From positions 1 through 64,000 of the forward strand of contig DAOOQQ010000010.1 of assembly GCA_035388825.1 (NCBI GenBank): a DNA stretch of 64,000 nucleotides, given 5' to 3'. How positions within the stretch are numbered: position 1 is the first letter of the stretch; every line of letters starts with the position of its first letter. The notes beneath the pieces are model-generated. The model had not been told where the DNA came from and did no database searches. It worked only from the letters and a program-made list of their open reading frames with translations. Shown here in pieces: positions 8,124-18,300 of this stretch. This DNA comes from MWAR01 sp035388825 (GTDB lineage Bacteria; Muiribacteriota; Ozemobacteria; Ozemobacterales; Ozemobacteraceae). Made by a program: the position numbers and the translations under genes.

Positions 8124-9473
8124 ATGCTGGAACGACCGAAGGCTCTGCCCGAACTGCTCTCCTCGCTGGAGGAGCAGTGTCGTCTTGCGCCCGGGGATCT
8201 CGGTCTTCTTCAGAAGCTTGGCCGGCTGTATGTGCGGCAGGGAGCGTTCACCGAGGCGGCCGCGACGTATCGCCAGCTTCTGGCGATCGATCCGGCCCAG
8301 GTGACGGCGCTGGTCGAGCTGGGCATCTGTCTTGCCCGCCTTGGCTGTCATGATGAGGCGACCTTCTCGCTCGAACGGGCGCTGGAGATTCAGCCGCAGT
8401 CCTACTATGTCCTGCTTGCCTTCGCCAAGCTCAGCGAGCTGGCGGGAAACATCGAACGGCAACTCACCTTCCTGATGCGGGCCGCGAATGCCGCACCCGA
8501 CAGGGCCGACATCCGTCTCGCCCTGGGGGAGTTGCTGCGTCGCCACGGGGATTTCGCGGGGGCGGCGACCCAGTATGAAAAAGCGATCGAGATCACTCCC
8601 GATCTCGAAGCGGCCAGGTTCGGCCTCGCGGTTCTTCACATGCGCCGTGACCGCTTGAACGAGGCGATGGAGCAGTTCCGCCAGATCGTTGCCCGCAACC
8701 CCAGCGCCCACGATGCGCAGTTCAACCTTGGCCAGTGCCTGTATCGACAGGGAAAGTATGCTCTCGCGGCCGTTTCGCTCACGGCGGCGATGCGGGGGAT
8801 GCCGGAACATCCGGCGGCGATGCTGATGCTGGCCCGCTGCCGGTATCAGCTTGGCGATGCCGACCGGGCTCTCGTGATGATGGAGCGGCTGACCGAGCTC
8901 CAGCCTCAGAATCTCGAGCTGCTCGAGGAGCTGGGCCGTCTGTACCGCCAGGTCGGTGAAACCGACGCCGCGCGCGACGTGTATGCCCGGCTGGTCCGGC
9001 GTCATCCCGAGCGGGCCGCGTATGCCGTCACCCTGGCCGAGATCCTGAAAGAATCACGCAAATACGCCGAGGCGGCCGAAATACTCGAGGAGATGTTCCG
9101 GCATCATCCCGGCCATCTGGAAGGGCATCGGCTGCTCGGGGACGTCCTGTTCGAGCGCGGCCGTCTCAAGTCGGCCCTCGAGGAATACCGCAAAACCCTG
9201 ATGGTGCGCGAGACCTTCGAGCCGGGCCTGCGCGGCGCCGCGCTGGTGCTGCGCGCGCTTGGGGACCGGAAGGCCGAATACGAGATGCTCACCCGCCTGA
9301 TGACCTGCGGCGAGTTGCTGCCTGCCGACCTGTTCCGGCTCGGTCAGCTCGAGCGCGAGCTCGGGAACCCGACCAGCCTCGACCGGTTCCGCCGGGTCGC
9401 GGAACTCGCTCCCGAAACGGATCTGGCGCGCGAAGCCGAATACTACATCAGGCACAATACCAAGGCCGCCTGA
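8124..9473 (+). CDS. Tetratricopeptide-repeat protein
   Basis: A protein of about 449 residues built almost entirely of TPR units of about 34 residues, for example GDLGLLQKLGRLYVRQGAFTE, HDAQFNLGQCLYRQGKYALA and NLELLEELGRLYRQVGETDA. There is no signal peptide and no catalytic domain, so it is likely a cytoplasmic protein-interaction scaffold. The start could be GTG 8121 or ATG 8124. The GGAGGT ending at 8120 is close to both and slightly favours the ATG. It follows rpe by 17 bases and may be the last gene of the rlmN operon. Confidence 0.85.
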   Translation: MLERPKALPELLSSLEEQCRLAPGDLGLLQKLGRLYVRQGAFTEAAATYRQLLAIDPAQVTALVELGICLARLGCHDEATFSLERALEIQPQSYYVLLAFAKLSELAGNIERQLTFLMRAANAAPDRADIRLALGELLRRHGDFAGAATQYEKAIEITPDLEAARFGLAVLHMRRDRLNEAMEQFRQIVARNPSAHDAQFNLGQCLYRQGKYALAAVSLTAAMRGMPEHPAAMLMLARCRYQLGDADRALVMMERLTELQPQNLELLEELGRLYRQVGETDAARDVYARLVRRHPERAAYAVTLAEILKESRKYAEAAEILEEMFRHHPGHLEGHRLLGDVLFERGRLKSALEEYRKTLMVRETFEPGLRGAALVLRALGDRKAEYEMLTRLMTCGELLPADLFRLGQLERELGNPTSLDRFRRVAELAPETDLAREAEYYIRHNTKAA

Positions 9474-9797
9474 TTCGTACGGTTCCCCGTCTGCGGCCTG
9501 GTGGCGCTGCGTTTCACACAGAGGCACCAAGACACGAAAGGTTGACGAACCACAGAGGCACCGGGACACAGAGAAAACGCTTCTTCCCAACTCTGTGTCT
9601 GGTATGTGGGTTTCGTCACAAGAACCGATCCGCAGATGAAATCCTGAGCATCTTCAGCAATGGAGTTTGCGGCGCATACGGAAAATCAGGTGGTTCCAGG
9701 TATATGCTCCAGACAATTCTTCCGTTGCTCTTCGTCTGCGGATGCGGTCCCGGGATCTGCAATTTCAGCGGAAATTCGTGGGAAGGATGGTTCGTGA
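9474..9797. other. Intergenic region with dispersed-repeat fragments
   Basis: About 320 bases between convergent genes with no supportable CDS. From 9515 to 9600 it holds several copies of CACAGAGGCACC and CACAGAG motifs and their partial complement (CTCTGTGTCT), giving hairpin potential. From 9611 to 9644 it holds the second copy of the CATCTGCGN element. The rest, about 9650-9797, shows nothing recognisable. Confidence 0.6.
9611..9644 (-). repeat. Dispersed intergenic element with a single 9-base unit, copy 2
   Basis: On the minus strand the sequence is GGATTT, one CATCTGCGG unit and ATCGGTTCTTGTGACGAAA. It matches the element at 3675-3726 on both flanks but lacks two of its three 9-base units. 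Confidence 0.6.
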
Positions 9798-10841
9798 TCA
9801 GCGTGTTTCGGCGTGGCGGCAGGGGTGGAGAAGGCCGGACATCAGGAGCTGGTCGGCCAGGACGCAAGCGGCCATCGCCTCGGCGATCGGGATGACGCGG
9901 GGGGTGAAGTTCCGGTCGAACCGGCCCTGGTAGGCCATGGTGACCGGCTCCCGACGCCCGGCATGAACCGTCCGCTGGGGCGTCAGGATGGTCGGGGTGG
10001 GTTTGACGGCCAGCCGGAACACCAGCTCGCCCCCCGTCGATATCCCCCCGAGCACGCCCCCGCAATTATTGCCATCAGTATATATCTTGCCGTCTTCATC
10101 GCAGCCGAACGGGTCGTTGTGTTCGCTGCCGGTCATGCGGGCGGCCTCGAAGCCTCGTCCCGTCTCGACCCCCTTGACGCCGCCGATCGAGAGGAAGGCC
10201 CGGCCCAGATCCGCGTGCAGTTTGCCGAACACGGGACGGCCGATGCCTGCCGGGACGCCGGTGATCCGGAGCTCGATGATGCCGCCGGTGCTTTCCCCGC
10301 GCTCGCCTAGCTCAAGGGCTTTGCTCCGTGCGGCTTCGAGCGAGGCGGCATCCGTCACGGGCAGACCGGCGAGCTCCAGGATGCGGCCGTCGAACCGGAT
10401 GCCGAGGTCATGGATCAGTTTCCGGGCAACGGCTCCGGCCGCGAGCCGGGCGATGCATTCGCGGCCCGAAGAACGGGAGCCGCCCCGGTAATCGGTGTGA
10501 CCGAACCGGGCGAGCCAGGTGAAATCGGCATGGCCCGGCCGGAGCGTGTCGCGGCCGGCCTCGTAGGAGAGGGGGCGGGCATCGTTATTCCAGATGATGA
10601 TCGAGATCGGCGTGCCGATCGTTTTCCCTTCGAACAGCCCCGAGAGGATCTCGAACCGGTTGGTCTCGCCTCGGGGCGTTCCGAGGTCGTGATCGGGGAC
10701 ATCCCGGTCGAGCTGGGCGCGGATGTCGGAAGGTTCGAGGCTCAGCCCCGCGGGGCAGCCGTCGATGACGGCACCCAGAGCCGGTCCGTGTGATTCCCCC
10801 CAGGTCGTGATCCTGAACAAGGTTCCGAAACTGTTCGACAT
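9798..10841 (-). CDS. aroC: Chorismate synthase
   Basis: Last enzyme of the shikimate pathway, converting EPSP to chorismate with reduced FMN. The 347-residue protein starts MSNSFGTLFRITTWGESHG with the conserved GESHG. It also has RPGHADF, GGSRSSGRE and the C-terminal RFDRNFTPRVIPIAEAM. The longer upstream frame is rejected because ATG 10841 gives the canonical N-terminus. It is divergent from the HEAT-like gene and convergent with the TPR gene. aroE, another shikimate gene, lies about 5 kb away on the same strand. Confidence 0.96.
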   Translation of the reverse strand: MSNSFGTLFRITTWGESHGPALGAVIDGCPAGLSLEPSDIRAQLDRDVPDHDLGTPRGETNRFEILSGLFEGKTIGTPISIIIWNNDARPLSYEAGRDTLRPGHADFTWLARFGHTDYRGGSRSSGRECIARLAAGAVARKLIHDLGIRFDGRILELAGLPVTDAASLEAARSKALELGERGESTGGIIELRITGVPAGIGRPVFGKLHADLGRAFLSIGGVKGVETGRGFEAARMTGSEHNDPFGCDEDGKIYTDGNNCGGVLGGISTGGELVFRLAVKPTPTILTPQRTVHAGRREPVTMAYQGRFDRNFTPRVIPIAEAMAACVLADQLLMSGLLHPCRHAETR

Positions 10842-10879
10842 GGCTGCTGCTTTCCCGGCTGCGAACGGCTGCCGACACA

Positions 10880-10888
10880 TGCTAGAAT
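10880..10888 (+). promoter_or_regulatory. Extended -10 promoter-like element before the HEAT-like gene
   Basis: TGCTAGAAT matches an extended -10 box and lies about 50 bases before the ATG at 10939. It shares the TGnTAGAAT pattern with the element at 2134. No strong -35 box is evident. Confidence 0.4.
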
Positions 10889-10938
10889 GATTCGCGACGA
10901 TTGTAGCAGATCCCATCCGGTCTCCGAAAGGGTCCCTC

Positions 10939-11598
10939 ATGAATCCGCAGGACGAGCGCCGACTCGAGACGATTCTCGCCGAGGCCCGGGCTGTTGGCCG
11001 GCTTCCCGACGACGCCCGCCCCCTCATCCGGGAGATGTTTGAGCGCAGCCTGACCGAGAACATCCCCGACTGGCTCCTGGATGGCCTTGCGGCGCTTCCC
11101 GGCGAAGTCGGGTTCATCCGGGACTGCCTCGCGGCGCAGGAAGAGGCCATCCGCCGGGAAATGGCGCAGGTGTGCGCGCCGGACAACGGCCCGTTTCTCG
11201 AGCTCCTTCGCCGGATAGGCGAGTTCCAGGCGTCAGGGGAAGTGGAGTCGGTGCTGGAGCGATCCCGGGCGGTCGACCCCGCTCTTCGTGGAGCGGCTCT
11301 GCTCCGCCTGGGGGAATGCCGCGCCGAAGGGGTCGGCCAGCGGATTCTCGAGGGATTCCTCGATCCCGAGCCGTACGTACGGAAGTGCGCGGTCGAAGCC
11401 GTGTTTTTGAGTCTCGGCGGCCGGGGCGTGAACGCGTTCGAGCGGTTGCTCGAAACGGAGCGGGATCCCGAGGTGCGTCAGGCGGCCGTGATCAGCCTCG
11501 TGCGCTCCGGGCCGGTGGGGCAGCGCGTGCTCGAGCGCATCAGGCCGTCGCTGACCCGAAGCGAGCAGAATTATACCATGAGAAATATATCGGTCTGA
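10939..11598 (+). CDS. HEAT-repeat-like protein of unknown function
   Basis: A 219-residue, mostly helical and acidic protein without signal peptide. The C-terminal half (about 90-205) reads as HEAT-like helical pairs: LRGAALLRLGECRAEG, YVRKCAVEAVFLSLGGRG and PEVRQAAVISLVRSGPVG. The N-terminal half matches nothing I recognise. It may be a small protein-binding scaffold. Its stop (11596-11598) directly abuts the stop of the convergent gene starting at 11599, with no base between them, so the two transcripts must overlap at their 3' ends. Confidence 0.75.
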   Translation: MNPQDERRLETILAEARAVGRLPDDARPLIREMFERSLTENIPDWLLDGLAALPGEVGFIRDCLAAQEEAIRREMAQVCAPDNGPFLELLRRIGEFQASGEVESVLERSRAVDPALRGAALLRLGECRAEGVGQRILEGFLDPEPYVRKCAVEAVFLSLGGRGVNAFERLLETERDPEVRQAAVISLVRSGPVGQRVLERIRPSLTRSEQNYTMRNISV

Positions 11599-12351
11599 TT
11601 ACCAGCCGAATCCGCCGGTCCAGACACAGGCGGCGATCCCCGCGAGATTCCAGAAAAACATCGCCGTCACGGCTGCGTTTCGTGCGGTTGCGCCCGTTTT
11701 CAGGGCGGGCAGAAGGGCAAGGGCGAGGAGGAGCGGGAACAGGCCCCCGAGGTGAAAGGTGCTCACGAGTCCCGCCGTGGCCGCTCCGAACCAGGTCAGC
11801 GGCTGAAGTTGGGGGTGCCGAAGCCGGATGATCATTCCGGCGACGACTCCGCCTGCCAGGGCGACGCCCCAGGCTGCTGCGTTCACCGGAGCCACGAGGA
11901 GGCCGAGCAGGAGACGGTAGCCGAGAGGCCAGAGGAAGGGGCTTGGCGAGACGGCTTCCTGCCGCAGGTGCATGATCGAGACGATGAGCCAGATGAGCGA
12001 CCAGGCGGCGGTGGCGACGAACGCCGGCGACAGGCCGTGGTGGGCGAACGCGCTTCCCGTCAGTGCCGCGGCGGTCGCCTCGACGAGCGGATACTGGATC
12101 GAGATCGGGGCGCGGCAGTACCGGCACCGGCCCAGCAGGAGCACCCAGCCGAAAACGGGGATCAGATCGAGCGGTGACAGCTGGTGCTTGCAGTGGGGGC
12201 AGCAGGAGGGCGGGAATACGACGGACCGGCCCTCGGCCATGCGCAGGATGACGACATTGCTGAAACTGCCCAACAGGCTTCCGAGCATCGTGAAGAAGAC
12301 GGTCAGGAATGGCTGGAGCAGATCGGGGGCGAGGGGCGCGGATTCCGGCAT
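11599..12351 (-). CDS. Prepilin peptidase (PilD/GspO) homologue lacking the catalytic aspartates
   Basis: A 250-residue polytopic inner-membrane protein of the prepilin peptidase/N-methyltransferase family. The N-terminal methylase part is convincing: GSLLGSFSNVVILRM, a pair of CxxC motifs (C51/C54 and C76/C79) around SPLDLIPVFGW, then ISIQYPLVEA. The peptidase half (about 95-250) keeps the membrane helices, but where the family has a D-x-D/PD motif it reads IWLIVSIMHLRQEAVS, and no GDxKL-type motif follows. The whole protein has only two Asp residues (10 and 62), both outside the peptidase half. It may methylate pilins or play another role. It is the last gene of the pil cluster. Confidence 0.82.
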   Translation of the reverse strand: MPESAPLAPDLLQPFLTVFFTMLGSLLGSFSNVVILRMAEGRSVVFPPSCCPHCKHQLSPLDLIPVFGWVLLLGRCRYCRAPISIQYPLVEATAAALTGSAFAHHGLSPAFVATAAWSLIWLIVSIMHLRQEAVSPSPFLWPLGYRLLLGLLVAPVNAAAWGVALAGGVVAGMIIRLRHPQLQPLTWFGAATAGLVSTFHLGGLFPLLLALALLPALKTGATARNAAVTAMFFWNLAGIAACVWTGGFGW

Positions 12352-12384
12352 GTGCCAAGGCTAGCAGGAAGCGGGAACCGCGTC

Positions 12385-12420
12385 AAAAGAAAAAAGGGCG
12401 AAATTGCTTTCGCCCTTCTT
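12385..12420 (-). terminator. Rho-independent terminator after the pilin gene
   Basis: On the minus strand an 8-base stem GGGCGAAA / TTTCGCCC with a four-base loop is followed by a T-rich run (TTTTTTCTTTT). It lies 16 bases past the pilin stop and before the peptidase-like gene, so the latter depends on read-through or its own promoter. Confidence 0.8.
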
Positions 12421-12435
12421 CACCCAAAGAAACAG

Positions 12436-12789
12436 TTACCTGTTGTCTTCGACCCAGCCGTGGACCGTGCAGTAGATACGACCCTGACCGGTAAGGTCAG
12501 CGCCGTTGTAGCTGCAGTTGGTTTCAGGCTTGGAGATGCCGCCCTTCAGGTAGTTGTTCGTGGACAGCTTGGAAATGACGGCGTCGCTCATGGTGCTTTC
12601 CATATTCGAGTTGTCCATGTTGTACATCTCGATGGCGCCCAGGAGAACGCGGATGTTGGCGTAGCACGCCTTTTCGCGAGCCTGCTCACGAGCCTTCCGG
12701 AAGTTCGGGATGGCGATGGCCGCCAGAATACCGATAATGGCAATAACGATCATAAGTTCAATCAGGGTGAAACCACGTCGCTTCATCAT
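12436..12789 (-). CDS. Type IV pilin-like protein
   Basis: A 117-residue class III-signal prepilin. The short basic leader MMKRRG precedes the cleavage site and the helix FTLIELMIVIAIIGILAAIA, with the conserved Glu at mature position 5 and Pro in IAIPNF. The globular part is small, with four cysteines able to form two disulphides, and includes AREQAREKACYANIRVLLGA. ATG 12789 is set by a strong AAGGAGGT seven bases upstream. It lies between pilT and the peptidase-like gene and ends in a good terminator, consistent with a highly expressed major pilin. Confidence 0.93.
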   Translation of the reverse strand: MMKRRGFTLIELMIVIAIIGILAAIAIPNFRKAREQAREKACYANIRVLLGAIEMYNMDNSNMESTMSDAVISKLSTNNYLKGGISKPETNCSYNGADLTGQGRIYCTVHGWVEDNR

Positions 12790-12888
12790 AGTTTTCACCT
12801 CCTTTCTTTTCATCTTTCCCATCTCAAGAGTACTGATGGTTGCTGCGGGTGTCAAGGTACCCCGTGGGCCGGCGCGGGAAGGGCTTCG

Positions 12889-13947
12889 TCAGCCCTTGAG
12901 CATGCGCTCGAGCTCCTTCGGGTGCATCGTGTGGATCATGGCTTCCTCGAGGGTGATGTCGCCGCGCATGTAGAGGTCGCGCAGGGACTGCTCGAAGGTG
13001 ATCATGCCTTCGTTCTGGCTGGTCTGCATGATGGTGTAGAGGCCGGAGATCTTCTGTTCACGGATACAGTTCGCCACGGCGGGGTTGCCGGTCAGCACCT
13101 CGCAGCAGACGACTCGGCCCTTGCCGCTCGCGATCGGGAGGAGCTGCTGGGCGACGACGGCTCGCAGGGTGAACGAGAGCTGGGACCGGATCTGCGGCTG
13201 TTGGTGGGGCGGGAAGATGTCGATGATGCGGTTGATCGTCTGGGCGGCATCCGTCGTGTGCAGGGTGCCGAAGACGAGGTGGCCCGTTTCGGCCATCGTC
13301 AGGGCCGTGCTGACGGTTTCGAGATCGCGCATTTCGCCGACGAGGATGACGTCGGGGTCTTCGCGCAGCACGTGGCGCAGGGCCTCGCTGAACGAGTGGG
13401 TGTCGATGCCCAGCTCGCGCTGGTTGACCACCGACCGCTTGTGGTAATGCAGATACTCGATCGGGTCCTCGACCGTGATGATGTGGCACCGCTGCTCTTC
13501 GTTGATGATGTTGATCAGCGAGGCGAGCGAGGTCGATTTGCCCGACCCCGTGGGGCCGGTGAACAGCACCAGGCCCTTGTGCAGTTTCGTGAACTCGCGG
13601 ATCTTCGCGGGGAGGCGCAGCTCCTCGATCGTGGGGATCTTGGTCGGGATGACGCGGAACGCCGCCCCGATGCAGCCGCGCTGTTTGTAGACGTTGACGC
13701 GGAATCGGCCGAAGCCGTGGACCGAGTAGGAGAGATCGAGTTCGAACTTCTCCTCGAACTCCTTCTGCTGCTCGGCGGTCAGCATGTTGTAGATCAGAGA
13801 TCGCGTATCCATCGGCGTCAGCACGTCGAGATCCGTGGGGACCAGTTCGCCGTCGACGCGGATGACGGGAGGAGTGCCGACGGTGATGTGGAGATCCGAG
13901 GCCTCGTTTTCGATGACCAGATTCAGTAGATCGTTGAGGACGAACAT
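12889..13947 (-). CDS. pilT: Type IV pilus retraction ATPase
   Basis: Hexameric secretion-type ATPase of 352 residues, the PilT length. The N-terminal PAS-like part starts MFVLNDLLNLVIENEASDLH, the SDLHI block typical of PilT. Walker A is GPTGSGKST (about 130), the Walker B region includes DPDVILVGEMRD, and a HLVFGTLHTTDA block follows. The C-terminal IREQKISGLYTIMQ region is retraction-ATPase-like. It should act at the cytoplasmic base of the pilus and power retraction. It lies between pilB (63 bases upstream) and the pilin gene. Confidence 0.95.
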   Translation of the reverse strand: MFVLNDLLNLVIENEASDLHITVGTPPVIRVDGELVPTDLDVLTPMDTRSLIYNMLTAEQQKEFEEKFELDLSYSVHGFGRFRVNVYKQRGCIGAAFRVIPTKIPTIEELRLPAKIREFTKLHKGLVLFTGPTGSGKSTSLASLINIINEEQRCHIITVEDPIEYLHYHKRSVVNQRELGIDTHSFSEALRHVLREDPDVILVGEMRDLETVSTALTMAETGHLVFGTLHTTDAAQTINRIIDIFPPHQQPQIRSQLSFTLRAVVAQQLLPIASGKGRVVCCEVLTGNPAVANCIREQKISGLYTIMQTSQNEGMITFEQSLRDLYMRGDITLEEAMIHTMHPKELERMLKG

Positions 13948-14010
13948 TCCCTGACACTCCTGTTCAGAACAGCTTCTTTGTTATATATCTCTAACAATTT
14001 GTAATGGCGA

Positions 14011-15762
<1,752 letters not shown>

Positions 15763-15778
15763 TCCTGCAAGTTCCTTC

Positions 15779-16618
15779 CTATGCGCGGATGAGGGTGGCC
15801 ACGGCCTGGCGCATCGCGCCTTCGGGAGCCGGCCGCCCCGTGAGAAGGGCATACGCCGCGACACCCTGCCGGATCAGGAGTTCGGTCCCGTCGATGACAC
15901 GGCCGCCGGCCGCCCGCGCCGCTTGCAGCAGGCGGGAGGTGGGTGCGTAGTTCATGTCGATGTACACGGTCCGGGCTCCGTTCAGTTCGTTCAACGCGTC
16001 GAGGCGATCGTCCGGATGCCACCCCAGAGAGGTGGCATTCACAATCATATCGGCATGACGCAGGACATCCGAGAGAGGGCTCTCTTCCCAGGAGGTCGGG
16101 ATGATACGGGTCGTTCCCGTGGGGAAGGGCGTTTTCAGGCGATCCCGACTCCTATTCGCCCAATATACCACGGGAGTTTCTCTTTGGCAAAGAGACCAGA
16201 GAACGGCCAGCGCGGCCCCGCCGGCGCCCAGAAGAACCGGTCGGGAAGGCCGGGGAAGCGTTTTCAGCAGGTCGAGAAATCCCTCTGCATCCGTATTCGC
16301 ACCGGCCATACCGCCGTCTTCGGGAAACCAGAGCGTGTTCACGGCCTGGATTGCCGTCGCCGCCCCGCAAGGTTTCGTACAAAGCCGGAACGCGGCTTCC
16401 TTGTGAGGGCGCGTCACGTTCAGGCCCGCCGCCCCGATGGCCTGGAGACCGTGCAGAGCCGCTTCCAGACCGGTCGGCGGAACGCGCAGCGCAAGATACA
16501 CGGCATCGATCCCGTCCATCCCGAAGGCGGCATTCCACATGGCAGGGCTCAGGGAATGCCCGACGGGATCGCCGAGAAGGCCGTACAGACGTGTGCGGGG
16601 GGTGATGTCCATCGACAC
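15779..16618 (-). CDS. aroE: Shikimate dehydrogenase
   Basis: NADPH-dependent reduction of 3-dehydroshikimate to shikimate. The 279-residue protein has the substrate-binding YGLLGDPVGHSLSPAMWNAAF, NVTRPHKEAAFRL with the catalytic lysine, the nucleotide-binding VLLGAGGAALAVLWSL, VNATSLGWHPDD and the C-terminal GTELLIRQGVAAYALLTG. It sits 16 bases before pilB on the same strand, an unusual pairing that suggests co-transcription. Confidence 0.94.
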   Translation of the reverse strand: MSMDITPRTRLYGLLGDPVGHSLSPAMWNAAFGMDGIDAVYLALRVPPTGLEAALHGLQAIGAAGLNVTRPHKEAAFRLCTKPCGAATAIQAVNTLWFPEDGGMAGANTDAEGFLDLLKTLPRPSRPVLLGAGGAALAVLWSLCQRETPVVYWANRSRDRLKTPFPTGTTRIIPTSWEESPLSDVLRHADMIVNATSLGWHPDDRLDALNELNGARTVYIDMNYAPTSRLLQAARAAGGRVIDGTELLIRQGVAAYALLTGRPAPEGAMRQAVATLIRA

Positions 16619-16621
16619 GAA

Positions 16622-16644
16622 GGCCCCGGATCGTCACCGGGGCC
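16622..16644 (-). terminator. Hairpin between the STAS gene and aroE
   Basis: Perfect 8-base stem GGCCCCGG / CCGGGGCC with a seven-base loop, nine bases past the STAS stop. The following T-run is short (TT), so it may be a weak terminator or attenuator before aroE-pilB. Confidence 0.45.
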
Positions 16645-16653
16645 CGCTTTCGT

Positions 16654-16998
16654 TCAGGAAAAGCTCTTGACCGCTTCTTCTTCGGTTTCGAAAATCTCGA
16701 ACACCTTGGTCAGTCGGGTCAGCTCGAACAGCTCCTGGACGGCCGGCGAAAGCTGGATCAGCTTCAGATCGCCCTTGGATTTTTTGACCTTCTTGAGCGT
16801 TGCGGCGACGACGCCGAGGCCCATGCTGTTCAGGTAATTCACTTCCTTGAAATCCATGATCAGCTTGGACTGCCCTTCGGCGACGATCTGGTCGATCTTG
16901 TCCTTGAAATCGTTGACGGTCTCGGTGCCGATTTCGCCACGGAGGACGATCAGCACGATGCCGTCCGCTTTGGGTTTCAGGTCGATCTTCAGTTCCAT
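16654..16998 (-). CDS. STAS-domain protein (anti-sigma factor antagonist type)
   Basis: A single STAS domain of 114 residues, the size of SpoIIAA/RsbV-type proteins. Visible elements are LRGEIGTETVNDFKDKI, SKLIMDFKEVNYLNSMGLGVV with the serine at the usual phosphorylation position (NSMGLG), and a C-terminal VFEIFETEEEAVKSF. ATG 16998 is supported by GGAGG five bases upstream. Such proteins bind a partner anti-sigma kinase when unphosphorylated. No kinase or sigma factor is encoded nearby, so the partner is unknown. Confidence 0.88.
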   Translation of the reverse strand: MELKIDLKPKADGIVLIVLRGEIGTETVNDFKDKIDQIVAEGQSKLIMDFKEVNYLNSMGLGVVAATLKKVKKSKGDLKLIQLSPAVQELFELTRLTKVFEIFETEEEAVKSFS

Positions 16999-17082
16999 AT
17001 ATCCTCCCGGGGTGCTCCATGGTTGAGCGAATCCAACGATATCGTATTTTCCCCCCCGTTGCAAGACGGTCGGAAACGCCGC

Positions 17083-17119
17083 TTCACCCGCGGTTTGTCG
17101 GGTGACTGCCGCGGGTGAA
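17083..17119 (-). terminator. Inverted repeat downstream of the PorV-like gene
   Basis: A perfect 11-base inverted repeat (TTCACCCGCGG and its complement) with a 15-base loop, 21 bases beyond the stop of the outer-membrane protein gene. There is no good T-run, so it may be a factor-assisted terminator or an mRNA 3'-end stabiliser. Confidence 0.45.
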
Positions 17120-17139
17120 ACGGGGAAAGGAGAACGGGA

Positions 17140-18093
17140 TCAGAACTGCTTGGAAGCAGACATCCGGTGGGCTTCGCCCAGCGTCTCGTCGACATACGAG
17201 TAATCGAACCGCCACGTGTCGAGCTTGAAGCTTGCGCCCAGGGTCAGATCGCCGGCCTGGCTGCCCATGCGGACGGCGGCATTGTCGTTCAGCCAGAACT
17301 CGGTGCCGGCGCGGAACTTCGCATCGAGATGCTCGACCTTGTTCAGATCGACGGCAACCGTCATGCGGTCCGACGTCTTGTACGAGGCGCCGAAGGTCGT
17401 GGTGACCGGCACGCGGTCGGAGTGGCCGCTATCGGTGTCCCACTTCAGGCTTTCGCCGATGTCGCGGATCGACAGGCCCAGCATGCCGCGATCGGACGAC
17501 TTGTACAGGAAGCCCAGATCCAGACCCCAGCTGTCGGCCGAGTTGGTGAACAGATCCTGGTTCAGCCGCTTCACGTTCACGCCGCCGTACAGCCGCTCGC
17601 CCAGTTTGCGGGCATACGTGCCGAACGTCGCCGTTTCGGTGTCGTCGAAATAGCTGAAGATATACACAGGGGCCCCGGCCGTGTAGCCGCCGTTCTGGTC
17701 CGTCATCGGGTTGCCATCGGGCCTCACACGGGTTTCGGGGATGCCGTCGATCCCGAACCGGATGTGGGAAAGGGCGACCGTGTATTTTTTCTTCCCCGCC
17801 TCGTCCTTCATCACGTGGGCGTAGTTCAGGAAGTTGTACGTGCGGTCGAGGGTCAGGTTGGCGTGCATGAAGGAGGCTTCGGACTTTTCGAGCGTCGCGA
17901 GGCCGGCGGGGTTCCAGAACGCCGCCGTCGAGTCGTCGGCGATGGCGGTGAACGCACTGCCCATGCCGAGGGCGCGCGCACCGACGCCCATCTTCAGAAA
18001 CGCTCCGGCCTGGCCGGCCGAATCCGCTGAGACGGGCACGGCGGACGCGACGACCAGCGCGGCGAGGAGGAGAAGGTTGCGGATCTTACTCAT
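17140..18093 (-). CDS. PorV/UPF0164-like outer-membrane beta-barrel protein
   Basis: A 317-residue secreted protein with a Sec signal peptide (about 1-23, ending in PVSADS). The mature N-terminus AFLKMGVGARALGMGSAFTAIADDSTAAFWNPAGLA is the hallmark of the PorV/PorQ and UPF0164 group of FadL-like barrels. The rest alternates amphipathic strands with aromatic residues, and the protein ends in phenylalanine (SASKQF), the usual signal for the BAM assembly machine. It indicates a diderm cell. PorV works with type IX secretion in Bacteroidetes, but related proteins occur without that system and no other T9SS gene is visible here. Confidence 0.8.
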   Translation of the reverse strand: MSKIRNLLLLAALVVASAVPVSADSAGQAGAFLKMGVGARALGMGSAFTAIADDSTAAFWNPAGLATLEKSEASFMHANLTLDRTYNFLNYAHVMKDEAGKKKYTVALSHIRFGIDGIPETRVRPDGNPMTDQNGGYTAGAPVYIFSYFDDTETATFGTYARKLGERLYGGVNVKRLNQDLFTNSADSWGLDLGFLYKSSDRGMLGLSIRDIGESLKWDTDSGHSDRVPVTTTFGASYKTSDRMTVAVDLNKVEHLDAKFRAGTEFWLNDNAAVRMGSQAGDLTLGASFKLDTWRFDYSYVDETLGEAHRMSASKQF

Positions 18094-18226
18094 GTGATTC
18101 CCCCTTGGAAAACGATGAGACTGCTCATCAACCCCTTTCGGCCGAAACCGCAGTTTCCCGAATGGTTTTTCGAAAATATTTTCCTGTTTTCCCTTTTCTT
18201 TCTTCCGTCAACCTCCTCGTGCGGTT

Positions 18227-18255
18227 GTAGGGGCGGGTTTGAAACCCGCCCCTAC
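18227..18255. repeat. 29-base palindromic repeat
   Basis: Perfect palindrome with arms GTAGGGGCGGGTTT and the exact complement around a central base, lying in the 257-base space upstream of the PorV-like gene. It resembles widely dispersed intergenic palindromes of this composition in many bacteria. Only this copy is seen in the window. Confidence 0.65.
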
Positions 18256-18300
18256 AGAGGCACCTGGGATGGCCCATATCCCGGAAATCGTCCGCTGCGC

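Noticed and set aside
9474..9797. Possible tRNA or small RNA in the gap after the TPR gene
   Set aside because: No cloverleaf or known RNA pattern could be drawn; the hairpin potential is explained by dispersed CACAGAG repeats.
17140..18093. PorV-like protein as evidence for a type IX secretion system exporting the giant proteins
   Set aside because: No other type IX component is present in the window, and UPF0164-like barrels occur outside that system.
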